Program-made: the position numbers and the translations under genes
The notes under the pieces: generated by a model
Told to the model about the DNA's origin: nothing
Seen by the model: only the letters and a program-made list of their open reading frames with translations
Databases searched by the model: none
Origin: Thauera butanivorans NBRC 103042
GTDB taxonomy: Bacteria > Pseudomonadota > Gammaproteobacteria > Burkholderiales > Rhodocyclaceae
Assembly (NCBI RefSeq): GCF_001591165.1
Contig: NZ_BCUG01000005.1
Location: 1-64,000, forward strand
Direction of reading: 5' to 3'
DNA length: 64,000 nt
Part shown: piece by piece, positions 26,762-35,990 of the stretch
Position numbering within the stretch: position 1 is the stretch's first letter
Layout: every line of letters begins with the position of its first letter

Positions 26762-28207
26762 TCAGGCCGGCGGCAGATTGGCGTCGAGCCAGCGCCACAG
26801 CGCGCTGTCCGCCGGCCAGTTGCGCAGCAGGCGGGCGCGGTCGCGGCGCCAGGCGCGGGCGTGGGAGGCTGCGCTGCGGTGCTGCTGCATGGCGTCGAGG
26901 TCGATCAGCACGATCTGGCCGTCGTGCCACAGCAGGTTGGTGGCTTTCATGTCGCCGTGCGAGATGCGTTCGCGGTGCAGGGTGGCGAACAGCGTGTGCA
27001 GGGCCTCGGCTTCCGCAGGTGGCGGGCCGCTGTCGATGTAAGGAGCGAGGTGGGTGGCCAGGTCCTGCCCGGGGCACCAGGCGTTGATGATCCAGGCCCG
27101 GCGGCGCAGTGGCCCGGCGCGTTCCTCGATGATCGCCAGCGGCGCCGGCGTGGCGATGCCGAGGAAGGCGAGCCGGTGGCCTTCCACCCACGAATGCGCG
27201 GCCCGGCTCGGCCGCCAGGCGCGCGACAGCGCATGGCGGGCGTTCTTGAGGTTGTAGCGCTTGATCACCAGCGGCCGGTCGGCATGCTCCAGCTTCGCCA
27301 CCGTGCAGGTGCCGCCGTCCTTCAGCAGGCTGCCGCGGGCGATGGCGGCGTCCGGGGCGGCCAGGATTTCGGCGAGTGCCTCCGCTTCGGCACGCACCGC
27401 GATCGTCAGCCGCTCGAAAGTCTTTTCCGCCTTGAACAGCGTGCAGTCGCGGCGTGTCTTGGCGAGGAAGTCCTTGAGCCGCGCATCGCGGGTGTGGGCG
27501 ATGGGCGCGCGCAGCGCAGCCGGATCGAGCGCGGGCAGGCCTTCGCCGCCCTGGCGCCAGGCGTCGATGAGCGGGGCGAGGTGTTCGTCCCAGCCGGCCG
27601 GCAGCTGTGCCGCCAGGATGGCGAAGTTGGCGCTGGCCGCATCGGCTTGCAGCGGCTGCCCGGGGGTGAGTGCCCGCACCGCGTCGCCGTCGATGACCAT
27701 CAGCCTGCTGCCGCTGACGAGAAAATTGCCCAGGTGAAGATCGTCCTGCACCAGTCCGTTCATATGCAGGCGGCCGAGCATGGCGAAGGCGGGCGCCAGC
27801 ACCGCGAGCGCGTCGGAGTGGCCGGCCGGCAGCCGAGCGACGGCCTGCCAGCGTTCGGCCAAGCTCACCGCGTCGGTGAGGAAATCCGTCAGCAATGCAT
27901 GGCCGCCCTCCGCGAGTTCGCCCGCATGAAGCAGCGCAGGCGTCGGAATGCCGGCGGCGGCCAGCGCCGCGATGCCTTCGCGCTCGCGCTGCCAGTGTCG
28001 CGCGCTGCCGGGGGCGATGAAGAGTTTCGCCAGCACGCGGCTGTCGGCCAGCTCGGCTTCGCCGACGATGCGCTTGCCGGGCAGGAGGCGCAGGATGCGA
28101 TGCACGACGAGTTCGCGGCCGTCGCCGAGCGCGACCGCGAAGGGCTGCGCCGGCGCGCGTCCGGCGGCACGCAGCGAGGCCGCGGTCTGCGCGGCCGGCG
28201 TCGTCAT
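26762..28207 (-). CDS. Tandem kinase-fold LPS core protein (WaaP superfamily)
   Basis: The 481-residue protein contains two kinase-like halves. The first (about 1-220) has QDDLHLGNFLV and LMVIDGDAV. The second (about 240-470) has HGDMKATNLLWHDGQ and IVLIDLDAM. Both retain an Asp/Asn catalytic loop and a metal Asp, so both may be active. Proteins of this length next to waaP in Pseudomonas carry the same duplicated arrangement and belong to LPS core phosphorylation clusters. It overlaps the next upstream gene by 4 bp. Its exact substrate is unknown. Confidence 0.75.
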   Translation of the reverse strand: MTTPAAQTAASLRAAGRAPAQPFAVALGDGRELVVHRILRLLPGKRIVGEAELADSRVLAKLFIAPGSARHWQREREGIAALAAAGIPTPALLHAGELAEGGHALLTDFLTDAVSLAERWQAVARLPAGHSDALAVLAPAFAMLGRLHMNGLVQDDLHLGNFLVSGSRLMVIDGDAVRALTPGQPLQADAASANFAILAAQLPAGWDEHLAPLIDAWRQGGEGLPALDPAALRAPIAHTRDARLKDFLAKTRRDCTLFKAEKTFERLTIAVRAEAEALAEILAAPDAAIARGSLLKDGGTCTVAKLEHADRPLVIKRYNLKNARHALSRAWRPSRAAHSWVEGHRLAFLGIATPAPLAIIEERAGPLRRRAWIINAWCPGQDLATHLAPYIDSGPPPAEAEALHTLFATLHRERISHGDMKATNLLWHDGQIVLIDLDAMQQHRSAASHARAWRRDRARLLRNWPADSALWRWLDANLPPA

Positions 28208-28956
28208 TCGCGCCCCTCGAAATAGGCCAGCACCTGCCGCAGCAGCGGTTTGTCGTCGGCGGTCAGCCGGTCCCGGCCGCGGTAGGCGAGGAAGAAGCGC
28301 AGGCGCCAGGTGCGCGACAGGACGTGGTGCGCCACCTTGTCGAGGCAGGCCAGATCCTTCATCACGCGCCGGCGCAGCATTGCGCCGCTCCAGCTTCCGC
28401 CGGCCGGGCAGTCGATCAGATACACCAGCGGCGGCGTGCCGTCATCCACCAGCAGGTTGCGCCACTTGAGGTCGTTGTGGGCGAAACGATGCTCGTGCAT
28501 CGTGCGCGTGGCCGCAGCGACTTGCCGGATCACCGGCATCAGCCAGTTTCGATCGTGCAGCCGTGGATCGCGTGCGTTGGCCAGTTGGGCGAGATCGATG
28601 CTGCCGGGTATTTCCTTGGTGATCAGGGCGCCGCGGAAGAAGGTGCCGGCGCGGCGCTCGAGCCCGTAGCCGGCGATGTCCGCAGTGCGGATGCCCCAGG
28701 CCTGGAAGGTCAGCAGGTTTTCCCATTCGGCCTGGATGCGCGGCCGGCCGACCCAGCTGCGCAGCGGGTTCTTGGCCGCGCGGTGATAGCGCTTGACGTA
28801 GTAGCGTGTGCCGTCGACGGTGACGCGCAGGACTTCGCTGAGCGGATCGCCGGTGATCCGTTCGCCTTCGAGCGCGAACACGGCGTCCAGCGAGCCGAAG
28901 GCCTCGCGCAGCGCGGGCGTGTCGTAGCCGGGGCAGAGGCGCCAGTGCTGCGTCAT
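28204..28956 (-). CDS. LPS core heptose kinase family protein (WapP-like)
   Basis: The 250-residue single-domain kinase-fold protein shows TRYYVKRYHRAAKNPLRSWVG (ATP-site lysine region), ALITKEIPGSIDL, the catalytic loop HRFAHNDLKWRNLLVDD and the metal-site LIDCPAG. The family phosphorylates heptose or a nearby core sugar. It overlaps waaP upstream by 4 bp and the tandem kinase downstream by 4 bp, so the trio is translationally coupled. The family call is firm; the phosphorylated position is not readable. Confidence 0.8.
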   Translation of the reverse strand: MTQHWRLCPGYDTPALREAFGSLDAVFALEGERITGDPLSEVLRVTVDGTRYYVKRYHRAAKNPLRSWVGRPRIQAEWENLLTFQAWGIRTADIAGYGLERRAGTFFRGALITKEIPGSIDLAQLANARDPRLHDRNWLMPVIRQVAAATRTMHEHRFAHNDLKWRNLLVDDGTPPLVYLIDCPAGGSWSGAMLRRRVMKDLACLDKVAHHVLSRTWRLRFFLAYRGRDRLTADDKPLLRQVLAYFEGRE

Positions 28957-29777
28957 GGCTGCCTGTCCTGCGGCGGCGCGTATTTGCGCAGGTAGCGCGC
29001 CTGCAGCTTCTCCGCCCGCTGCGCCAGCTTGCGCAGCAGCGCGGCTTCTTCGCGCAGGGTGTCACGCAGCGGACGCGGAAAATAGCCACGCAGGAAGCGC
29101 AGCAGGTCGCGCCGGCTCAGGCCGATGTTCAGTGCCGAGAAATACAGCCCGGCCAGATCCTTGTCGCGCCAGCGCCGCGGCGTGGCGCTGCGCACCTGGC
29201 TGCGGTGCAGGTCGATCAGCGACAGCCGCAGCGCGTCCGGCGTGGGCGGCGGCTCGGTGTGCAGCAGGAAGTGGCAGAGGTAGAAGTCGCGGTGGTTCAT
29301 GCCGCCTTCGTGCATGCGCCGTGCCATGTCGGCGACGCGGGCGATCAGCGCGCGCTTGAGCGCGGGCGGCGGCGCTTGCGCGGGCCAGTCGCGGCACCAG
29401 TCTTCCAGGCTGATCGTCGGCGCGAGCGCTTCGGTGACGATGAAGGAGTGCCGGCGCGCCGGGTTGGCGCCGCGCTCGCCGTAGGCCACGGCGCGCATCG
29501 TGGCGACGCCGACCTGCTCCAGCCGGGCGATGGCTTCCCACTCGTTGCGTGCGCCGAGCACCGGCAGGCGTAGCGACAGCAGGTTCTTGAAGATCTCGCC
29601 CCAGCCGATGCCGCGGTGGATCTTGACGAAAAAAGCCTGGCCCGCCACTTCGGTGCGCAGCGTGCGGCGGCCTTCGAGTTCGCGGAAGACTTCGCCCTGC
29701 AGGGCCTCGACCGCTTCGAAGGCATCGCGGCCCTGCCACAGGCTGCGGAAAGGTTCGTCGAGGTACAGCGTGCTCAC
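28953..29777 (-). CDS. waaP: LPS core heptose I kinase
   Basis: GTG at 29777 is preferred because GGAGGG lies about 7 bases upstream; a longer frame adds 13 residues. The 274-residue protein has the WaaP signature: FFVKIHRGIGWGEIFKNLLSLRLPV, split as FFVKIHRGIGWGE and LLSLRLPVLGA, then RRMHEGGMNHRDFYLCHFLL (catalytic HRD) and LSLIDLHRSQV (metal Asp). WaaP phosphorylates heptose I of the inner core at the cytoplasmic face. It sits just downstream of waaG. Confidence 0.92.
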   Translation of the reverse strand: MSTLYLDEPFRSLWQGRDAFEAVEALQGEVFRELEGRRTLRTEVAGQAFFVKIHRGIGWGEIFKNLLSLRLPVLGARNEWEAIARLEQVGVATMRAVAYGERGANPARRHSFIVTEALAPTISLEDWCRDWPAQAPPPALKRALIARVADMARRMHEGGMNHRDFYLCHFLLHTEPPPTPDALRLSLIDLHRSQVRSATPRRWRDKDLAGLYFSALNIGLSRRDLLRFLRGYFPRPLRDTLREEAALLRKLAQRAEKLQARYLRKYAPPQDRQP

Positions 29778-29856
29778 TGGACTACCCTCCGGTCGCTGGT
29801 GCGACCACCTCCCCATGGGAGGAGAGCGCCGCCTTCGGGCGACCGGGCGACGGCGC

Positions 29857-30993
29857 TCATGCGCTCCCTCCTGTCGCCGGCAGGCCCAGGATCACGTCGG
29901 CGGCGCGCTCGGGCAGGCTGTAGAGATCGGCATGCCCGGCGAAGGCGAGGCCATTGGCCTGCCAGCGCCGGCGTGCGCCGTCGTCGGTCAGCATCTCCGC
30001 CAGCATGCGGTCGAGCTGTGCCTGCGCGAAGGGCTCGGGCACGACGCGGCCGGCGTCGGCATCCTCGATGTAGTGGGCGTAGCCGCACACCGCGCTCGCC
30101 AGCACCGGCAGCCCGGCGACGATCGCTTCCAGCAGCACGGTGCCGGTGTTCTCGTTGTAGGCCGGGTGGATCAGCAGCTCGGCGCCGAGCAGGAAGCGCG
30201 GCACGTCGCTGCGGCCCTTCAGGAAGTCGACGCGCTCGCCGAGGCCGAGGGTGGCGGCCTGCAGCTTGAAGGGTTTGGGATCGTCCTGGCCGATCACCAT
30301 CAGCCGGGTGCGGCGCCTGAGCGCGTCCGGCAGCGCGGCCAGTGCCTTCAGGCTGCGGTCCACGCCCTTGGTCTTGAAGCCGGAGCCGATCTGGACCAGC
30401 AGCAGGTCTTCATCGCCCAGCTTGAACTCGTTGCGGAATTCCGCCCGGATCGCTGCCGCGTTCGGCGGTGCGCGGCGGTCGGCGGCGATGCCCGGCGGCA
30501 GCAGGTGGAAGCGGCTGGCCGGCGTGCCGTAGTGCCTGACGAACAGCGGCTGCTGCACGCTGGAGATCATCAGGATCTCGGTGCGGCTGTCCGGTCCGAA
30601 CACCGCGCGCTCCCAGGCGGCGAAGTGGCGGTAGCGGCTGCCGAGCCGGTACAGCGGGTTGCGCAGGGTCCGGGCCTTGTCCTCGAAGCAGGGATCGGCG
30701 GCGTAATACACGTCCAGCCCCGGCATCTTGTTGAAGCCCACCACCCGGTCCGCCGGCCGGCGGGCGAGGTCGGCCTGCACCCAGTCGGTGTATTTGCGGT
30801 AGCGGCGGTGGTTGGACAGCGCACGCACCGGCACATGCACGACCTCGAAACCGGCCGGCACCTCGCCCTGCCATGCCAGCACATACACCCGGATCGCGTG
30901 GCCGCGCGCCTGGCAGGCCTGGGCGATGCGCAGGAAGTCGCGCTGCATGCCGCCGAAGGGGAAGAACTTGTACAGGCAGAAGGCGAGCTGCAT
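29857..30993 (-). CDS. waaG: LPS core glycosyltransferase WaaG (GT4)
   Basis: The ATG at 30993 overlaps the waaC stop (TGATG) and gives 378 residues starting MQLAFCLYKFFPFGGMQRDFLRI, split as MQLAFCLYKFF and FGGMQRDFLRI, the classic WaaG opening with the GGMQRD loop. GT4 donor motifs follow: LVQIGSGFKTKGVDRSL, DDPKPF, VDFLKGRSDVPRF and HPAYNENTGTVLLEAIVAGLPVL, split as HPAYNENTGTVLLEA and AGLPVL. It adds the first outer-core hexose to heptose II. The 79 bp before waaP can form a small hairpin between 29825 and 29857. Confidence 0.94.
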   Translation of the reverse strand: MQLAFCLYKFFPFGGMQRDFLRIAQACQARGHAIRVYVLAWQGEVPAGFEVVHVPVRALSNHRRYRKYTDWVQADLARRPADRVVGFNKMPGLDVYYAADPCFEDKARTLRNPLYRLGSRYRHFAAWERAVFGPDSRTEILMISSVQQPLFVRHYGTPASRFHLLPPGIAADRRAPPNAAAIRAEFRNEFKLGDEDLLLVQIGSGFKTKGVDRSLKALAALPDALRRRTRLMVIGQDDPKPFKLQAATLGLGERVDFLKGRSDVPRFLLGAELLIHPAYNENTGTVLLEAIVAGLPVLASAVCGYAHYIEDADAGRVVPEPFAQAQLDRMLAEMLTDDGARRRWQANGLAFAGHADLYSLPERAADVILGLPATGGSA

Positions 30994-32288
30994 CAGCGGG
31001 CCTCGGTGGAGATGGCGGGCGCTTCGGTTGCGGCGGCGTCCGGCCGGTCGAGCAGTACGGCGAGCTCCTGCCAGACATCGTCGGGCGGCAAACGGGTGAA
31101 GCAATAGGGGAAGCCGTTCGAGCTGGCCGCCTCGGCCGGGTGCTCTTGCCGGTCTCCCTCTCCCCTCGCGGGAGAGGGCTGGGGCGAGGGGGCCCGTGTG
31201 GTGGCACTGCCGTCGTTGCTCCTCCCCGCCCCTCTCCCGCAGGGGGAGAGGGGCGCCCGGCTGAGGGGCGCAGGGGCTTTTTTCTTGTCTTCCGCCGTCG
31301 GCACGTAAGTGCACTGCTTCTTCAAGCAGGGCGCGCAGGGGAAGTCCGCCGCCAGGTGGCGCTGGCCGAAACCCCAGGCGCCGGTGAAGCCGGGATTGGT
31401 CGGGCCGTACAGCGACACCGTCGGCACCGCCAGCGCGGCGGCGAGGTGGCCCAGGCCGGTGTCGACCGCGACGCAGGCACGGGCACCGGCGATTTCGGCG
31501 GCGATACCTGCAAGCGGCAGGCGGGGCAGCACCTGTACGCCCGGCAGGTTGGCGGCGATGCGTTCGGCCCGCTCGTGCTCGGCGGCATTGCCCCAGGGCA
31601 GGCGTACCCGCCAGCCGGCAGCGCAGGCGCGCTCGGCCAGTTGGCGCCAGTAGGCTTCCGGCCAGTGCTTGGTGTCCCAGGTCGTGCCGTGCAGGAAGAC
31701 GACGTAAGGCGTGCCGCCGTCGCTGTCCGTCTGGCCGGCGCCTGCCAGCACGCGGCTGCGGTCGAGGCCGTAGGGATCGTGCGTGGGTGCCTGGTCGCCG
31801 AGGCTGGCCGCGGCATCGGCCGGCAGGGTGTAGCCCAGCGCCTGCGCGAACAGTTCGCGCACCCGCAGCACCGCGTGCCGGCCCCAGGGCACGGTATGGC
31901 GGTGGCGGTAGAACAGGCTCGCCAGCGGCTCGCGTGCCGAGCGTTTGTCCAGCCCGTGCAGCGGGCCGTGGGCATGGCGGGCGAGCCAGGCGCTCTTGAA
32001 CAGGCCCTGGGCGTCGATCACGGCGTCGTAGCGGTGCAGGCCGACCGTTGCGCGGAAGGCCTGCCATTCGCCGCTGCGCCACGCTTGCAAGGGGTGCTTG
32101 CGCCAGCGCCGCACCGCGACCGGAATCACCCGGTCGACCGCCGGGTGCCAGCGCGGGATCTCGGCGAAGGCTTCTTCGACCACCCAGTCGAAGCGGATGC
32201 CAGGGATGGCGTGGGCGGCGTCGGTCAGCGCGGGCAAGGTGTGGATGACGTCGCCGAGCGAGGAGGTCTTGACGATCAGAACCCGCAT
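30993..32288 (-). CDS. waaC: LPS heptosyltransferase I with an in-frame repeat insertion
   Basis: The 431-residue product starts MRVLIVKTSSLGDVIHTLPALTDA, split as MRVLIVKTSSLGD and VIHTLPALTDA, the standard WaaC opening. FLHGTTWDTKHWPEAYW and VAVDTGLGHLAAAL, then SLYGPTNP, complete the GT9 fold that adds the first heptose to Kdo. After the Cys cluster CAPCLKKQC the protein carries about 60 extra residues, including RAPLSPCGRGAGRS and RAPSPQPSPARGEG, before the normal end resumes at PYCFTRLPPDDVWQEL. Family members usually have a short linker of about ten residues there. The extra part matches the palindromic element annotated at 31156-31253. The active-site half is unaffected. Confidence 0.92.
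   Translation of the reverse strand: MRVLIVKTSSLGDVIHTLPALTDAAHAIPGIRFDWVVEEAFAEIPRWHPAVDRVIPVAVRRWRKHPLQAWRSGEWQAFRATVGLHRYDAVIDAQGLFKSAWLARHAHGPLHGLDKRSAREPLASLFYRHRHTVPWGRHAVLRVRELFAQALGYTLPADAAASLGDQAPTHDPYGLDRSRVLAGAGQTDSDGGTPYVVFLHGTTWDTKHWPEAYWRQLAERACAAGWRVRLPWGNAAEHERAERIAANLPGVQVLPRLPLAGIAAEIAGARACVAVDTGLGHLAAALAVPTVSLYGPTNPGFTGAWGFGQRHLAADFPCAPCLKKQCTYVPTAEDKKKAPAPLSRAPLSPCGRGAGRSNDGSATTRAPSPQPSPARGEGDRQEHPAEAASSNGFPYCFTRLPPDDVWQELAVLLDRPDAAATEAPAISTEAR
31156..31253. repeat. Composite palindromic (REP/BIME-like) element inside waaC
   Basis: Two facing hairpins occur here. The first has arms CCCTCTCCC (31156-31164) and GGGAGAGGG (31170-31178). The second has arms CCCCTCTCCC (31229-31238) and GGGAGAGGGG (31244-31253). 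Such CTCTCCC/GGGAGAG hairpin pairs are a common dispersed intergenic repeat in proteobacteria. Here the pair lies in a coding frame and is read through without a stop. Confidence 0.75.
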
Positions 32289-32295
32289 CGCTGCG

Positions 32296-33375
32296 TCAGG
32301 CTCCGCGAACCAGCGGGATGGCCTGTGCGGTCCCGCCGGCGGCCGTACAGGGCAGGCCGAGCTCGCCCAGCGCAGCCAATACACGCTCCGGCGCGATGTC
32401 GGTCAGGCAGCGGGTGTGGCCCAGCGGGCAGACGCGCTTGAAACAGGGCGAACAGTCCAGCCGCAGGGTCTGGATGGAGACGCGCTGCGACAGCGGCGGC
32501 GTGTGTTCCGGGCTGGACGAGCCGTAGATCGCCACCAGCGGCACGTCCAGCGCCGCGGCGACGTGCATCAGGCCGGAGTCGTTGGTGACGGCGGCGGCGC
32601 TCATCGCCAGCAGGTCGACCGCATCGCCGAGCGCGGTGAGACCGGCCAGGTTATGCACCGCCGGGTTGCCGGCGGCGATGGCCTCGCCGGCTTCGCGGTC
32701 CTTGTTCGAGCCGAGCACCCAGACCTGGAAGCCCTGTTCGGCCAGGCTACGCGCCAATGCGGCGAAGTGCGGGATCGGCCACTGCTTGGCCGGGCCGTAT
32801 TCGGCGCCGGGCATGAAGGCGACGGCCGGGACTTCGGCGGGCAGTCCGTGCTTCTCGCGCAGGCGGGGCTGGTTGTCCGCCTGGGCGACCAACCCTGGCA
32901 TTGGAAAAGGTTCGGGCAGCGGCATGCCGGCCGGAGCGGCGAGGGCAGTGAAACGCTGCACCGTCATCGGCAGCGCGGTCTTGTCGAGCGGGCGCAGGTC
33001 GTTGAGCAGGCCGTAGCGCATCTCGCCGCGGAAGCCGGTGCGCTGCGGAATGCCGGCGAAGAAGGGCACGAAGGCCGATTTCAGCGAACCCGGCAGCACG
33101 ATCGCCTGGTCGTAGCCTTCGCCGGCCAGCGACTTGCCCAGCGCGCGGCGCTTGCCGAGGCCGAATTCACCGTGGCCGAGCGGCATCACCACGCCGCGCC
33201 GCACTTCGGGCATGCGTTCGAGGATGGGCAGCGACCAGCCCGGCGCGAGCACGTCGATGTCGCAGGCGCCGCGCAGCTTGAGCGCCTTGAACAGGCTCTG
33301 CGCCATCACCATGTCGCCGACCCACGAGGGGCCGACGACGAGGACCTTGCGCGCGGGGGAGGAGGCGGACGTCAT
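32296..33375 (-). CDS. waaF: LPS heptosyltransferase II
   Basis: The 359-residue GT9 protein begins with KVLVVGPSWVGDMVMAQSLFKAL, split as KVLVVGPSWVGDMVM and SLFKAL. VAFMPGAEYGPAKQWP, VTNDSGLMHVAAALDVPLVAIYGSSSP, split as VTNDSGLMHVAAAL and VAIYGSSSP, and DCSPCFKRVCPLGHTRC are WaaF hallmarks. It transfers the second heptose to heptose I in the cytoplasm. It ends 7 bp before waaC and lies just downstream of hldD, forming one operon. Confidence 0.95.
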   Translation of the reverse strand: MTSASSPARKVLVVGPSWVGDMVMAQSLFKALKLRGACDIDVLAPGWSLPILERMPEVRRGVVMPLGHGEFGLGKRRALGKSLAGEGYDQAIVLPGSLKSAFVPFFAGIPQRTGFRGEMRYGLLNDLRPLDKTALPMTVQRFTALAAPAGMPLPEPFPMPGLVAQADNQPRLREKHGLPAEVPAVAFMPGAEYGPAKQWPIPHFAALARSLAEQGFQVWVLGSNKDREAGEAIAAGNPAVHNLAGLTALGDAVDLLAMSAAAVTNDSGLMHVAAALDVPLVAIYGSSSPEHTPPLSQRVSIQTLRLDCSPCFKRVCPLGHTRCLTDIAPERVLAALGELGLPCTAAGGTAQAIPLVRGA

Positions 33376-33391
33376 GCCTGCGGCGGTCCGC

Positions 33392-34354
33392 TCAGGCGCG
33401 CGCGGCCAGCCAGTCGAGGTAGGCCGGCACGCCTGTCTCGACGTCCATGAAGGGGCGGTCGTAGCCGGCGGCGCGCAGCGCGCCCATGTCGGCTTCGGTG
33501 AAGCTCTGGTAGCGGCCCTTCAGGTGCTCGGGGAAGGCGATGTAGTCGATGCCGCCGCCTGCGTGCCCCTGCGCGCGGTGCCAGCGGGTGGCGGCGTGGG
33601 CGACGTCGTTGAAGCTCTGCGCGCGACCGGTGCCGAGGTTGAAGATGCCCGACACCTGCGGGTTGTCGAGCAGCCACAGGTTGACCGCGACGATGTCGTC
33701 CACATGGATGAAGTCGCGCCGCTGCTCGCCGGGGCCGTAGCCGTCGCTGCCTTCGAACAGGCGCACGCGGCCCGATTCCGCGAGCTGCTTGTGGAAATGG
33801 AAGGCGACGCTGGCCATGTTGCCCTTGTGCTGTTCGCGCGGGCCGTAGACGTTGAAGTAGCGCAGGCCGACGACCTGGCTGCCGATGCCGGCCAGTTTCG
33901 TACGCAGGTGGCAGTCGAACTGGAACTTGGAATAGGCGTACATGTTGAGCGGCTGCTCGAACTCGCGCGCTTCGCGGAACACCGGCCCCATGCCGTACAC
34001 CGAGGCCGACGAGGCGTAGATCAGCGGCACCTTGCCGGCCACGCACCAGGCCAGCACGGCCTTGGTGTATTCGTAGTTCACCTTCATGACGAAGCGGCCG
34101 TCCCACTCGGTGGTGGACGAGCAGGCGCCTTCGTGGAACACCGCCTCGACGGGGCCGAAGCCCTCGCCGGCCTGGATGCGGGCGAGGAAGTCGTCCTTGT
34201 CCATGTAGTCGAGGATGTCTGCGTCCGACAGGTTGAGGCATTTGCGCCCGTCGGTGAGGTCGTCGACCACCAGGATGTCGCGGATACCTCGGGCGTTGAG
34301 GCCATGAACGATGTTGCTGCCGATGAAGCCGGCGCCGCCGGTGACGATGATCAT
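33392..34354 (-). CDS. hldD: ADP-L-glycero-D-manno-heptose 6-epimerase
   Basis: The 320-residue short-chain dehydrogenase/epimerase starts [20 protein letters not shown] with the NADP-binding GGAGFIG. Catalytic residues appear as SSASVYG (Ser) and [10 protein letters not shown] (Tyr-x3-Lys). [18 protein letters not shown], split as [14 protein letters not shown] and NMAS, and the sugar-nucleotide contact [10 protein letters not shown] are typical of HldD. It inverts C6 of ADP-D-glycero-heptose to the form used by WaaC and WaaF. It follows rfaE1 by 11 bp. Confidence 0.96.
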   Translation of the reverse strand: MIIVTGGAGFIGSNIVHGLNARGIRDILVVDDLTDGRKCLNLSDADILDYMDKDDFLARIQAGEGFGPVEAVFHEGACSSTTEWDGRFVMKVNYEYTKAVLAWCVAGKVPLIYASSASVYGMGPVFREAREFEQPLNMYAYSKFQFDCHLRTKLAGIGSQVVGLRYFNVYGPREQHKGNMASVAFHFHKQLAESGRVRLFEGSDGYGPGEQRRDFIHVDDIVAVNLWLLDNPQVSGIFNLGTGRAQSFNDVAHAATRWHRAQGHAGGGIDYIAFPEHLKGRYQSFTEADMGALRAAGYDRPFMDVETGVPAYLDWLAARA

Positions 34355-34365
34355 GCTGGTTTCCT

Positions 34366-35325
34366 TCAGTCTGGTGTGCCGTTGCCGCGCAGCGCGGCGG
34401 CGAGTTCTTCGGGGCTGACGGTGGCGGTGCCGAGCTTGCCGACGACGATGCCGGCGGCGACGTTGGCCACCGCGGTCGCCTCGGCCAGCGCCAGGCCGCA
34501 GGCCAGGCCGGCGCCCAGCACCGCGACCACGGTGTCGCCGGCGCCGGTGACGTCGAACACGTCGCGCGCGCGGGTCGGCAGGTCGAGTGGCGCCTGGCCG
34601 GCCTGCAGCAGCGTCATGCCGCGCTCGGAGCGGGTGATCAGCACCGCGTCGAGGTCGAGCGCCGCGCGCAGAGCCTCGCCGCGTTCGCGCAGCGTGGCGT
34701 CGTCGGCGCAATGGCCCACCACCGCTTCGAACTCGCTCATGTTGGGCGTGATCACGGTGGCGCCGCAGTAGCGGCCGAAATCCGTGCCCTTGGGGTCGAC
34801 CACCACCGGCACGCCTCGTTCGCGTGCGACCCGGATCAGGCTGCCGACCTGGGCCAGCGTGCCCTTGCCGTAGTCCGACAGCACCACCGCGCCGGCGCCG
34901 GGCAGCGCGGTTTCGAAAGCCTGTTCGATGCCGGCCGATTCCAGCACCGCGAAGCTGTCCTCGAAGTCGAGCCGGATCAACTGCTGGTGGCGGCTGATGA
35001 TGCGCAGCTTGGTGATCGTCGGGTGCTGCGGCGCTTCGAGCAGGCGGCAGGCGACCTGGCCGGCTTCGAGCTTTTCGCGCAGGCGCTGCGCCGCCTCGTC
35101 GCGCCCGACCAGCGCCACCAGTTCGGTCCGGGTGCCCAGTACGGCGGCGTTGAGCGCGACGTTGCCGGCGCCGCCTGCGCGGTATTCGTCGCCCTCGACC
35201 TTGACCACCGGCACCGGCGCCTCGGGCGAGATGCGGTTGGTCGAGCCGTGCCAGTAGCGGTCGAGCATGACGTCGCCGACGATCACGAGGCGACCGCGGG
35301 AAAACTCGGGCAGGGAAATCGTCAT
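34366..35325 (-). CDS. rfaE1: D-glycero-beta-D-manno-heptose-7-phosphate kinase (RfaE1)
   Basis: The 319-residue PfkB-family kinase has [48 protein letters not shown] and the anion-hole/catalytic segment [11 protein letters not shown]. In enterobacteria HldE also has a C-terminal nucleotidyltransferase; here the protein ends after the kinase domain, so a separate RfaE2 should exist elsewhere. It is the first gene of the minus-strand core operon. A GATAAT hexamer on the minus strand at 35363-35358, about 32 bases upstream, is a possible -10 box. Confidence 0.93.
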   Translation of the reverse strand: MTISLPEFSRGRLVIVGDVMLDRYWHGSTNRISPEAPVPVVKVEGDEYRAGGAGNVALNAAVLGTRTELVALVGRDEAAQRLREKLEAGQVACRLLEAPQHPTITKLRIISRHQQLIRLDFEDSFAVLESAGIEQAFETALPGAGAVVLSDYGKGTLAQVGSLIRVARERGVPVVVDPKGTDFGRYCGATVITPNMSEFEAVVGHCADDATLRERGEALRAALDLDAVLITRSERGMTLLQAGQAPLDLPTRARDVFDVTGAGDTVVAVLGAGLACGLALAEATAVANVAAGIVVGKLGTATVSPEELAAALRGNGTPD

Positions 35326-35415
35326 GGCTCGGCTGGGCGCAGGGATGCGGGGGCGGAATTATCCCACGAAGCCGCACCATGCTGGGAAAAGGGACCGAGA
35401 GAGGGGGGCGGCGGT

Positions 35416-35967
35416 TCAGCGGTTGAACCAGCGCAGCGCCACGCCCCAGCTTTCCACGTCCAGCCGCGTCGCCTGGCCGCAGCCGAAGTCCAGCCCCAGC
35501 CAGCGCTCGGGCGGCAGGCCGAGCAGGTGGCCGGCGAGCACGCGCAGCGGGCCGCCGTGGGCGACCACCACCACCGGCGTGCCCGGCGCCGCAGCCTGCA
35601 GTTCGTCCAGCCAGTGCAGCACCCGCGCAGTCATCTCGCGCGCCGATTCGCCGCCCGGGGCGCGAAAGCCCAGCGGGTCGGCGGCCCAGTCGTCGATCGC
35701 GGTGCCGATGTCGCCGAAGGCGAGCCCTTCCCATTCGCCGAAGTGGATTTCCTTCAGGCGCTCGTCCAGCCTGGGGGCGCCGAGTTCATCGGCGAGCATC
35801 CGTGCGCGCGCGAGCGGGCTGGCATGCAGCTCGAAGCGCTCCGGCAGCAGCGGACGAAGCCGCGCGGCGACCTCGGCGGCGGACTCGGCGATGCCGACGT
35901 CGAGCTGGCCGTAGCAGGTGCCCGGCTCGATGGCGGGGCGGGGATGGCGGATGAGGTGGAGTTCCAT
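35416..35967 (-). CDS. cobC: Alpha-ribazole phosphatase-like histidine phosphatase
   Basis: The 183-residue phosphoglycerate-mutase-superfamily protein starts [13 protein letters not shown] with the RH phosphohistidine motif. [30 protein letters not shown] and [11 protein letters not shown] (second His) complete the active site. CobC removes phosphate from alpha-ribazole-5'-phosphate or the cobalamin-phosphate in nucleotide-loop assembly. It lies downstream of cobS and cobT on the same strand, which supports this substrate. A longer frame upstream overlaps cobS and is not used. Confidence 0.88.
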   Translation of the reverse strand: MELHLIRHPRPAIEPGTCYGQLDVGIAESAAEVAARLRPLLPERFELHASPLARARMLADELGAPRLDERLKEIHFGEWEGLAFGDIGTAIDDWAADPLGFRAPGGESAREMTARVLHWLDELQAAAPGTPVVVVAHGGPLRVLAGHLLGLPPERWLGLDFGCGQATRLDVESWGVALRWFNR

Positions 35968-35990
35968 GGTCGGAAAGTCCGGGTCGGTTG

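Noticed and set aside
31000-32082. Extension of the waaG frame upstream through waaC
   Set aside because: The residues before MQLAFCLYKF are Arg/Pro-rich read-through of waaC in another frame. The TGATG overlap gives the real start.
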